This document shows, in pieces, positions 54,987-64,000 of a stretch of DNA of 64,000 nt. Under the pieces are notes generated by a model. That model did no database searches and was not told the origin of the DNA. It was given only the letters and a program-made list of their open reading frames with translations. Origin of the DNA: Poa pratensis (Eukaryota; Streptophyta; Magnoliopsida; Poales; Poaceae). Position 1 is the first letter of the stretch. The number at the start of each line of letters is the position of its first letter. Position numbers and translations under genes: made by a program. Location: contig CAMZMU010000040.1 in the NCBI GenBank assembly GCA_947311845.1, positions 54,279,975-54,343,974 of the forward strand, given 5' to 3'.

Positions 54987-55409
54987 GAGGAAGAAGCTGG
55001 TGGGGTGGCCGCCGGTGAAGTCCGCGCACCGCCGGCGGCAGCCACGTGAAGGTGAAGATGGAGGGTGTAGCCATCGGGAGGAAGCTCCTCCACGGCTCCT
55101 ACCAGTAGCTCCTCCACACGCTCCGCCTCATGTTCCCGGTCTCCTCCACTCACCAACGTATGTAATCCATCTGCAACGCGGCCGACAATTCACTCCATCG
55201 GTCAATCATTTACTTCACTCTGTAGATAACTTGACGAATTTTCCTATACCCTGTCAACGCAGATGCACGAGAGGAGGTGCAGGACCGGGATGACCACCGC
55301 CGTGGCCGCGGCCCATACGCGTTCACCTACGAGGACGGCGACGGGGACTGGTTACTGGTCGGAGACGTGCCGGCGGTTTCAAAGCACTTTTCGCGGATGA
55401 ACTGGTAGT
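54987..55409 (+). pseudogene. Aux/IAA auxin-response repressor, broken and 5'-truncated
   Basis: Aux/IAA proteins repress ARF factors and are degraded with auxin through the GWPP degron. Here KKLVGWPPVKSA (55000-55035 region) is the domain II degron. After a frameshift near 55040 comes the domain III start VKVKMEGVAIGRK, then LHGSYQ, a TAG where Glu is usual, and LLHTLRLMFP. After a probable intron (about 55158-55262), domain IV reads PYAFTYEDGDGDWLLVGDVP, ending at TAG 55407. Domain I is absent and several residues before LHGSY are missing. The conserved PB1 acidic patch (EDGDGDW) is present. Clearly a dead fragment of a real family. Confidence 0.82.
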
Positions 55410-55514
55410 GTCCATCACGTCTTACAGTTCGTGTGAAAAACATGGGACTTCTGAATTTCTTTCTTCCGTCTTCAGAGTCACAAGTTATAGCTCGGGAGGA
55501 AGTGACGCGTCTCA

Positions 55515-57332
55515 GAAAAAGGCCACCGCAAGTTCAAAGCAACGGTTTTCCCCTCCAGGTCTCGCGTCACCCCCGCGCGGGCGACCGAGACCTCCCACCC
55601 CGCCGCCTCCTCTTACCTCCCCTCACCTCCTTCCTCTCCCGGCCACTGCCGGGGTGCGCCGCCGGGCAACGCCCGTGCGGTGCCGGCGGCGTCCGGCCGG
55701 CCTCTACCCGACGCAGGGCGGCCGAGCGCGGTGGCGGCTCTCCTTGGCGGTGGTGCTCTCAGGGCGGCGGCGGTTCGTCTCCGGCCGAGTGGCGACGGCG
55801 CCCTCGTGGTGCAGTGGGGCGGCACGGCATGGCGGGGCGGAAGGTCCTGGCGGCAGTGGCGGAGCTAGCACTTTGTCAAAGCCTGGGCACACACTGTAAA
55901 CTCAGAGAACCCAAGTATCAATGATGTGCAAGCTACTCCAAGGATAAATATCGTTTCCGGGATAATATGCTACGCCTAATTATAGGTGTTCCACCAGACA
56001 TGTGTTCGAAGTTGTGAATATATTCCCTAGCAAAAAAAAAGAAGTTGTGAATATATTCTTTTAATACAGAAACAAAAAGGTTTACTATTACAAAAGTTAG
56101 TGCATATAATATTCGAGCTTGGGACATGTACTATTGACAAACAAAAAGAAAATTTATAGAAAAATGAGATAGAGAAGAAGGAAGAAATTGTGCAGCCTAG
56201 CCCACGTTTTTTCTTAAAAGCCCAAGTCCTGCGCAGGGAAGGAACCGTGGCCTGCTAAGGCCCAAACAACGGGAGGGACACACTTTTCAGCCCAATAAGC
56301 ACAGTAGGTCGTCGTCTTCACGAAGATCTCGCTGTTTCACCGACCATGTTCGCCGTAGGAGGTCAACGAAGTTCGTGTATGCAGCAGCGCAGAGCCCGGG
56401 CACGTGCCCTAGGCGGAGGTATGGTAAAATCGCCCCTGCCTGGCGGGGAGGCGCCGGTTGTGCCATTGGCCCAGATCTGGGTGGGTTGGCCGGGCTAGCT
56501 GGCCCTGCGCTCGACCTGATCTACAGATGGAGGTGGTGGTGCTCGTGCAGGGGTGCAGCAGCGACGGTGGCCGCCCTTGTTGCAGCGTGGTGGCGGGCTT
56601 TACGGGCCCGATGGACCCGGCTGGACCCTCTTGGGACTGGCAGTGTGGCCGGACCTGGCTGGGACCGGTGTGCTCTGCGACCGCGTCCGGTCGACTACCG
56701 TCTTCGGCGGTGGAGGCAGTTCCCTCCCGCGCGGCTGCGGTACTGCTGACCCCGAGTCGAGCTACCCCTCGCCTCCGTCTTGTAGACCTTGTGCCGGTAG
56801 CTTCGGTGAGATGACGATGGCGACTTCGTAACCATGGTGGCGCAAGTTGGTGGGTGGCGAGTCTGAGATGGCGAGGCTTCGTCCTGACGGGGCTCTTTTG
56901 CTATGGATTGCCCGGGGTCGTGGATATGGTTTTTCGGGAGAAATCCTTGTTGGCTCGTCCGACACCGACGCGGTGCCGCCTTCGGGTGACACCATTCCTT
57001 CTTGAAGGGCGTTGTGGCTACCCTCCATCCACTTCTCTGTGTACCGGGGGAAACCCTAGGACCGGTGCGCCGGTCCGGGCAGCAGCAATGGCTTTCCTTC
57101 TTGAAGGTAGTGCTCGGTACGTGACGATTCGGTGCGAGGAGCGTGGTGGTACTTCTTCGGAGGGCGCAGCGGTTGCGGGTCACCTTAGTTTAGTCTTTCC
57201 ACCTATGTCTCCTTTTGTTTCTTCTTTTCTTCTTTTGGGCGTGTGTTTGCTGCTGCCCCAACATTTCTTTCGGTTCGTGTGGTTGTATCGGTTGGTTGCT
57301 ATATTAATATAGCGGGGCGAAAACCTATTTCG
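55515..57332 (+). mobile_element. retroposon-like insertion with 14-bp target duplication
   Basis: AGTGACGCGTCTCA occurs at 55501-55514 and again at 57333-57346, bracketing 1.8 kb. The left part is very GC-rich (55560-55850); the right part ends in GCTATATTAATATAGCGGGGCGAAAA-like sequence resembling 3' ends of Triticeae LINEs. There is no poly(A) and no reverse transcriptase frame. It may be a composite; long frames inside are compositional. Confidence 0.55.
56026..56040 (+). mobile_element. 15-bp ultra-truncated retroposon
   Basis: GAAGTTGTGAATATATTC occurs at 56008-56025 and 56041-56058 with only CCTAGCAAAAAAAAA between. An 18-bp duplication around six bases plus poly(A) is what an almost completely 5'-truncated LINE/SINE insertion leaves. 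Confidence 0.75.
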
Positions 57333-57346
57333 AGTGACGCGTCTCA

Positions 57347-58646
57347 ACTATGGACTTCTTGCGTAATTGACATTCATGAGGTTGAGGCGCCTCTCAACTA
57401 TGTATTTCATGTAACTGAGCGTTTCAAGCGCACGATTTACCTGATATGAAGCTGGTAGACGTTTAGGCCTACCTTGACAGCAAAGCGTTTTTAAAATCAA
57501 AGTATTTGAAAACAACAGTATCCTTTACATAAAGAAAATATAAAAGTTCAGGCTGACTAACGCCCGCCGTAGTTACAGTAAAAAAAGTATCCTTATGCCT
57601 AGCGAACGAATTCTTCAGTATTAGAAAACGAGACCCAACTCTCTTTTTCATATACTTAAAAAGTAGCGTAGTTTCCTAAATATTGAAGTATAAAACTACG
57701 ATTTTGGCTAAAGCCAAACACCTCAAATTATTTAATACTTCAGTATTTCTGTAAACCAAAATATTTTTAGAGTACTTAAAAAATACCGAGTTCCCAAACT
57801 GGGCCTTACTATGGAGTCAAGCCTATTCTCTAAGTACAACTCTAGCAAATTCGATAAATCCACTAATTTCTCGATTACCTTGCAAAACAAATTAACTCTA
57901 ACCGTTCATATATGAAAAATACTCACGGTAGCGCGGATACTCCACAGCTTTCCCTTTCCCTAAAGTCTTAGAGATCACCCGAAAATTAGCCTCTCACTAG
58001 ACTCGTAAATTTTCTAATACTCTCCTAAATTAGAGTAACAAAAAAACAGGGGGGGGGGGGGGGGGGGGGTATTCTTCCAAGAAAAAAGTAGACCCTAAAT
58101 TTAGATAAAATGTCACCTCATATAGTATTGTTATCTTGTTTTGTTTCTTGAGGGAGAGAATTGTTCAGCTCACGCCGACCTCGCATGAGCTTCCGACGTT
58201 CTCCCCTTCTTATTTCCAACATCACCTCCTCCCTCTTTCGATGACATCATGCAATTTCCGATGGAGCTATTGGCCAGCGGCGAGCTCCACACCGGCTAAT
58301 TTGATGCATCTGAGCTCTATGTTTTCTTTTAGACTAGTAATTGTGCACGTGCAACACACATGTAATCTTGTTGAAATAAATGTCAATACAAAGTTCCCCA
58401 ATCATTAGATTTCGCACAAAATTTTCCCAAAAATATTTGTACAAAATGCTGAAACCAAAATTGCTAAAGAATGTCTTGGTTCAATTTCCTCAGCTGGGCA
58501 ATTCATTCATCAACATTCATTTTCCTTATTTTTCCGAGATCCTCAAGAGCACCAATGTGCTTGAAGTAAATTGATATATCTTAGTCCACACTTATCACAT
58601 CGGAGATGGTAAACAATTTTCAAAAGTTGGTTACTAAAGTTTATTA
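57347..58646. other. AT-rich interval without recognised genes
   Basis: Contains several TACTT(A)AAAA and AAGTATTT(G)AAAA stretches in both directions that may be an old MITE, but I could not fix borders. A run of 21 G lies at 58049-58069. Confidence 0.4.
58049..58069. repeat. poly-G tract (21 G)
   Basis: Uninterrupted G run after AAAAAACA. Such runs are rare in plant DNA and length is unreliable in assemblies. Confidence 0.8.
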
Positions 58647-58807
58647 CTCCCTCCGTTCCTAAATATAAGAGGTTTTAGCTTTTGTCCACATTCACATGTA
58701 TTTAGATATACGTGGACATGTTTTAATGTGTATGTACACTCATTTGGGTATGCACCTAGCCAACATGTGAGCTAGATAGAACATCTTATATTGTGGAACG
58801 GAGGGAG
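58647..58807. mobile_element. Stowaway MITE
   Basis: 161 bp with inverted ends CTCCCTCCGTTCC / GGAACGGAGGGAG and TA at 58645-58646 and 58808-58809. Interior differs from the Stowaway at 16417, so it is a different family. Confidence 0.92.
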
Positions 58808-58809
58808 TA

Positions 58810-59543
58810 TTTGACACCCCATTTTACAAGAATAATGGGTCGGTCAAAGAGGTACACTATGTGAAAGTCGCAGTAAATATGAAAATAAATATTACATGCT
58901 AGGCTGCTAGATATAACAGCAAAATCTTTGCCATTTGGTCTCGCACATCATGCAAGTGATTATTCTTTGAAACCAATAAACGTCAAGAAAAAGTACATTC
59001 ACTCAATTAGAGAAAATTATCCCGTGACTCTGGAGCACTTTACATGAAGCAACAACGATCATCAAATACCGGGATACCCATCAATATTAATGTCCTCTTC
59101 GAGTGGTTGTTCTGTTTTTTGTGAGTGGGAAAGAAAAAGTCAAAATACATAACTGAAAGTTTTTTTTTGCGTGGACATACCCGGAAGTTTGGAAGAGGAC
59201 ATGGCAAAGAATGTTATTGAAGTATTGCCGAGAAAACTCAAAAGGGCAGAATGTTGAATGTGAGGGTACTATATCCAAAATAAAACTACACATATCTTCT
59301 TTATGAAGTTAATAACACAAAACATATTGCCTCCTTACCCAAACTGTAGGACACTTACCTTCACAGTCATCTTACAAAAAAAAAAATTTGAATACTTCAA
59401 TAACATTCTTTACCATGTTATTGGTTTGATGGGTACCTGCTTAAGTGTTACCAAACTATTTCTTATGCTAACATTAGGCATATTTCAGTGTCATGTTTCC
59501 TATTTAAGTTTTACCACTACATTTTGTAAGATGCAATTGGCCA
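58810..59543. other. AT-rich interval, no gene recognised
   Basis: Short frames only; no splice-consistent exon or repeat borders seen. Confidence 0.4.
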
Positions 59544-59556
59544 ATCTCGATTTCTT

Positions 59557-59822
59557 TTTTTCCGAAAAGGGGAGCCCCAGCCTCTGCATCAAAGCGATGC
59601 ATACGGCCTTTATTTATATTTATTGAATAGGAAAGAGCACTGCCGAAGGCATACATCACAGAACCCGAAGCCACCATACAACACCTACAAACCCGACAAT
59701 GGGGAAGAAACATGTTGTCAGGGCCTATGCCCTAAAAACAGAAACAAACGCCCCATCAGCTAAAAATCACCGGGGGCATAGCTGAGACACCCTATGGCGA
59801 AACAGGAGCACACGACCGTTGT
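59557..59822 (-). mobile_element. 5'-truncated LINE-type retroposon
   Basis: ATCTCGATTTCTT lies at 59544-59556 and 59823-59835 (13-bp duplication). The insert has a T run at its left edge, i.e. poly(A) on minus, preceded by AATAAAGGCCGTATGCATCG and GGGGCTCC, as at LINE 3' ends in cereals. Only about 266 bp of the 3' end were copied. Confidence 0.82.
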
Positions 59823-59984
59823 ATCTCGATTTCTTAATACACCTGTGATGTTATGAAATGAGCTGTGTATGTATCATGGCTTTTAAGGTGTAACTTCAGG
59901 TAATACCAAATAACCCTGATTCAATGGAATCAAAATCTACTCATTCCATCAACAAGGTACATCTGAACTAGGTTGCTTTGTTTG

Positions 59985-60205
59985 ACAGAAGAACGATGTT
60001 CGCGGAGTTGATTAAGCTGGTGCAGCCGCCTCTAAGAAGAGACATGTGGGTGATTGCCGCGATGGTGTTGCCCTTAATGATCTCCTAGCAAGATTTGTAG
60101 AAGGCGCCGATGAAACCGTCGGGACCCGGTGCCTTAACCGAAGGCAGGGAAAACACAACCTCCTTGATCTCGGTCTCGTCTAACGGGGCTTCCAACTCTG
60201 AAAGG
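59985..60205 (-). pseudogene. LINE reverse transcriptase fragment
   Basis: On minus the frame reads LSELEAPLDETEIKEVVFSL, then PSVKAPGPDGFIGAFYKSC, a TAG where LINEs have Trp, then EIIKGN and NSANIVLL. The APGPDGF and (L)N.ANIVLL blocks are classic plant LINE RT. Both ends are truncated. Confidence 0.82.
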
Positions 60206-60527
60206 TCGTGTTAGCCCGGACGTTTGGAAGGGTTTGGTAACCGCAATTGGAGATGCTCTTAGGAACCGGAACCGAGCATGAATATTCAGTGATGGTACTG
60301 TTCAGAAGTTGTCTGAGGTGCGTACTAGTGGATAGGGAAGGGGTGAATTTATAGACCAGGTCTTATAAAATTATTTTCCAGTGGAGAGATGTCACGTGTT
60401 ACAATGTTCTCTATTATATCGGGCGACTATTAGTATAAACTGGACCTACAATCTGCAGGACGACAAGAATAATTATGTCAGTCTGACTCGTGTTCATAGA
60501 TCGCGGCTCATGCAAGACGGTCGCAAT
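60206..60527. other. interval before the copia LTR
   Basis: No gene recognised. GGAGATGCTCTTA at 60252-60264 looks like one Harbinger terminus with a TTA duplication, but I could not find its partner. Confidence 0.35.
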
Positions 60528-60742
60528 TGTTAAAAGATAGGCTTCTAGAATATTTGGTAGTTTAAGATACATAACTTGTAAACCAAGTTTCGGTGGTTAT
60601 AAACCGGAGCTTAGGTATTTCTTGACTCTCACGTTTTGTAAACCGACTCTGTATCAATTAGGGTTTTGACCCTCTATATTAACACGTAACGCGAGCCGAG
60701 GCAAAGGCATCGCTTCAACCAAACCCTAGTAGAAGTTTGATA
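60528..60742 (+). repeat. probable 5' LTR of the copia element
   Basis: Starts TGTTAAAAGATAGG, has a TATA-like CTATATTAA near 60674, and ends just before the PBS. At about 215 bp it fits the short LTRs of the Ale/Retrofit lineage. The 3' LTR lies outside the window, so borders are provisional. Confidence 0.55.
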
Positions 60743-60754
60743 TGGTATCAAAGC
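60743..60754 (+). promoter_or_regulatory. primer binding site (initiator tRNA-Met type)
   Basis: TGGTATCAAAGC, one mismatch from TGGTATCAGAGC. Confidence 0.8.
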
Positions 60755-60774
60755 TTATCCTCCACAACTCATCC

Positions 60775-63700
60775 ATGGCGAGTTCATCTTCCTCGTCCCC
60801 TCCCACCAGTTCCCTCTTCGGCACCATCGTGACCGAGAAGCTCAACAAGAGCAACCATGTTCTGTGGAAGGCTCAGGTAATGTCGGCGATCAGAGGCGCC
60901 CAGATTTAAGGCTTCCTCGACACCGAGCGGGAGCTGCCCGCCAAGGAGATCACCGTCACCAAGGAGAAGGAGATGGTCAAGGAGCCGAACCCTCCCTATG
61001 CACTGTGGCTGGCAAAGGACCAGCAGCTCGTGTGCTTCCTCCTAACGACACTGTCCAGGGAGGTTCAGATCCAAGTCGTCTCCAACGAGACGGCAGCAGC
61101 CATGTGGGCTGCAATCGACAACATGTTCTCGTCGCAGACCCGCGCACGCACGGTAAACATCCGTATTGCCCTTGCTAACATGCAAAAAGGAAACATGAGC
61201 ATCGCCGAGTACTTCGGCAAGATCAGATCACTGGCGGATGACATGGCGGCCGCCGGTAGGAAGCTGGAAGAAGAGGACATCATCTCTTATGTCCTCGCTG
61301 GCCTTGACTCTGATTACAACTCAGTGGTCTCGGCCATGTGCGGGCGCGTGGAGCCCGTGTCCGTGGCGGAGCTGTATGCTCAGCTCCTCAGCTTTGAGAC
61401 TCGCCTTGATCTTCAGCAGGGCGGGTCGCAGTCCTCGGCTAACGCTGCTGTTCGTGGCGGCCGTGGCGGTGGACAAGGCCGTGGCGGCTATCAAGGCCGC
61501 GGCAATGGAGCTCCTGGACAGGGTCGTGGCAATGGTGGCCGCGGCAACTACGGGGGCAGCAACAACTACAACAACCATGGCAACTATGGAGGCGGCGGCA
61601 ACAACTACAACAACCACGACAACTACGGTGGCGGCAACTACAACAACAATCAAGGCGGTGGAGGCTACTACCGCAACAATGGTGGCAACAACGCCAAGCC
61701 GCGATGCCAGCTGTGTGGCAAACTCGGCCACACCGTGCACAAGTGCTGGGAGCGGTTCAACCAGGACTTCACCGGCGTTCAGGAGAAGAGTGCTGCGTCG
61801 GCCACAACATCCTACGGCTACGACACCAACCCGTGGATTGTTGACTCCGGTGCCACCGACCACATCACCGGAGATCTTCACAAGCTGATGATCCGCGACA
61901 AGTACCACGGCAACGAACAAGTTCACACCGCCGGTGGGGCAGGTATGAATATTAGTCATATTGGTCAATCTGTTGTTAGTACCCCTGATCGCGATCTTCA
62001 GCTCAAAAATATCCTTTATGTTCCTCAAGCTCGTAAGAGCTTATTGTCTGCACATCGTCTTGCTTTTGATAACAATGCTTTTGTGGAAATTCACCCAAAT
62101 TTTTTCTCTATTAAGGATCAAGCAACGAAGAGAACTCTTCTTCAAGGCAGATGTAGGCGTGGCCTATATCCTATTTCGTCCATGTCGTCCAGCTCAAGCA
62201 AGCATGTCCTCAGTGTCATCAAACCGTCCTCGGAGAGATGGCATCTTCGCTTAGGTCATCCGTCATCGGTTATAGTCAAAAGAGTTATTAGCCAATATAA
62301 TTTACCTTGTTCCAGTGAGTCCAATGATGATTCCGTTTGTGATGCCTGCCAAAAAGGCAAGAGTCATCAATTACCCTATCCAAAGTCTGTTAGTGAGTCG
62401 AGTGCTCCGTTAGAGCTTGTTTTTTCCGATGTTTGGGGTCCTGCTGTTGAGTCTGTTGGACGGAATAAATATTATGTGAGCTTTATAGATGATTTCAGTA
62501 AATTCACTTGGATCTATCTCCTCAAAAATAAATCTGATGTGTTTCAAAAATTCCATGATTTTCAAAATCTTGTTGAAAGACAATTTAACAAGAAGATTCT
62601 TGCTATGCAAACAGACTGGGGTGGAGAGTATGAAAAACTCAACTCTTTTTTTACCAAAGTTGGTATTTCTCACCATGTTTCTTGCCCATATGCACATCAA
62701 CAGAATGGTTCGGCCGAGAGAAAGCATCGTCATATTGTTGAAGTAGGCTTATCTCTTCTTGCTCAAGCCTCTATGCCCTTAAAATATTGGGATGAAGCTT
62801 TTATTTCTGCCACCTATCTTATTAATCGCACTCCCAGTCGTGTCATTAAGCTTGAGACTCCCTTGGAGCGTCTCTATCATGAAAAACCGAGATATGAATC
62901 TCTTCGAATTTTTGGATGTGCGTGTTGGCCGAACCTTCGTCCTTTTAACTCGAAAAAATTGGAGTTCCGTTCTAAGCAATGTGCTTTTCTTGGTTACAGT
63001 GTTTTACACAAAGGGTTTAAGTGCCTTGATATCTCTACCGGTCGAGTATACATATCTCGAGATGTGGTTTTTGACGGGAATGTTTTTCCTTTTTCTGTCC
63101 TAAATCCTAATGCCGGTGCACGGCTTAGATCGGAAATCCTCCTCCTTCCTGAGCATCTCTTAAATCCATCTGATCAAGGGGGAACACGTGCTGATGATCA
63201 TATGTCTAATTATTCTAACCCTAACCATGCACAAAGTGTGCAAAATCATGATTTTATGCCGCAGATATGGACAAAGGGAGCAGGCACAGCACGGAGAAAA
63301 TTCTCCGGCAAGCGTCGATCCCGAGAGATCTTCTGGATGTCCAGGGGGTCTGGGCCGGGATCCCAGCCCGGTCGGCTTACGTGGCATGCAGCCACTGGTG
63401 CGGACAGTGGAGGCGCAGGAGACAACGCGTCTTCGTGCAGAGACGCGAGGCCGGCACACGCCGTCGGCCCGTCCGTGGGCGACACGCGGCGCTCGGGAAC
63501 AGCAGGGACAGGCGGTCCCACCCCACCTTTCCACATGGCAGCCGGGGATTCGCCCGCTCGTGATTCTGGCGCAGAAAACGCGTCCGGATCCTCTATGGAC
63601 ACTAGTTCGCCAACCCAGCCTGCTGTGCAAATGAGAGCTCATACAAGATCACAAAGTGGTATTTTCAAACCTTGGATTCCTAAGGATGGAACCATCAGGT

Positions 63701-64000
63701 ATGCTGGCTATTTATCTACTGGTGAGCCAGAAAATTTGCATGAAGCAATAGGTGACAAAAATTGGAAAGATGCAATGAATACCGAATATGATGCTCTCAT
63801 GAAAAATAAAACTTGGCATCTTGTAGCTCCAAATCAAGGGAGGAATATTATAGATTGTAAATGGGTTTATAAAATAAAAAGAAAAGCTGATGGTACTATA
63901 GATAGGTACAAAGCTAGACTAGTTGCTAAAGGGTTTAAGCAGCGCTATGGTATTGATTATGAGGACACTTTTAGTCCTGTAGTTAAGGCAGCTACTATTA
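60775..64000 (+). CDS. gag-pol: Ty1/copia Gag-Pol polyprotein, one stop in Gag, runs off the window
   Basis: Encodes the capsid, protease, integrase and RT of an LTR retrotransposon. Starts [20 protein letters not shown] at 60775. One TAA at 60907 interrupts Gag; from there the frame is open to the window end (1,030 codons). In order: Gag (UBN2-like, [20 protein letters not shown]), a Gly/Asn/Arg-rich stretch, zinc knuckle [14 protein letters not shown] (residue 311 on), protease DSGA (357), pre-integrase [16 protein letters not shown], integrase catalytic D552, D614 and E648, and the start of the RT ([20 protein letters not shown]). The domain order PR-INT-RT defines copia; the short LTR and Gag start suggest Ale/Retrofit. 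With only one stop it is a recent insertion, though not functional as it stands unless the stop is suppressed. Confidence 0.92.

Noticed and set aside
56375..57312. Long Gly/Arg/Trp-rich frames in both strands
   Set aside because: Several frames are open together in GC-rich retroposon sequence, with no domain seen.
60252..60264. Single Harbinger-like terminus GGAGATGCTCTTA
   Set aside because: No matching left end or second TTA copy could be found, so no element is claimed.

Overview
This window looks like nuclear DNA of a Triticeae grass (wheat, Aegilops or barley type). It has short plant exons with GT-AG introns, cereal-like gene copies, Stowaway and CACTA elements, and large nested LTR retrotransposons. 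There is no prokaryotic gene organisation. All calls come from reading the sequence; no database search was run.

Layout. (1) 831-9603 (+): the spliceosomal protein gene PRP8 without its first exon(s), which lie left of the window. It carries six single-base losses, all in its 3.8-kb exon. (2) 10333-13372 (-): a CYP88A cytochrome P450 (ent-kaurenoic acid oxidase, gibberellin synthesis). Its frame is perfect except for two transposon insertions: an 823-bp retroposon in the second exon and a 1,400-bp CACTA-type element whose 3-bp target duplication is the start codon itself. (3) 16951-19425 (-): an intact four-exon PTI1-like receptor-like cytoplasmic kinase with HGS in place of the catalytic HRD. 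(4) About 20150-40980: one PIF/Harbinger-like DNA element, about 2.9 kb originally, holding a 501-codon SANT/Myb-type ORF1 gene (-) and a small decayed second frame (+). It was blown apart by a 7.6-kb gypsy-like element, a 1.45-kb solo LTR and an 8.9-kb copia element. The copia element carries a further 818-bp Harbinger-type MITE in one LTR. Each junction has a clean target duplication, so the order of events can be read. (5) 41254-49673 (-): a gag-only gypsy-like element with an intact 693-aa Gag frame and two unequal LTRs. (6) 50608-52268: a second Harbinger-like element with a decayed ORF1. (7) 52492-52562: a tRNA-Ala(AGC)-like gene with a shortened T arm. (8) 52770-54380: a DNA element whose long inverted ends each hold an outward-pointing tRNA-like sequence. 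(9) 54987-55409: a broken Aux/IAA gene. (10) 55515-60205: retroposons, a Stowaway MITE and LINE remnants. (11) 60528 to the window end: an Ale/Retrofit-like copia element whose polyprotein stays open for 3 kb after one stop codon in Gag.

How it fits together. The host genes do not form a pathway. The main story is host and transposon genes interrupted by insertions that still show their target duplications. In two cases (the P450 and Harbinger ORF1) leaving out the insertions and one duplication copy gives exon lengths summing to an exact multiple of three, so the frames were intact when hit. A second theme is Pol III-type sequence captured by DNA transposons: a 5S rRNA fragment in the CACTA element and tRNA-like A/B boxes at both ends of the 52.8-54.4 kb element.
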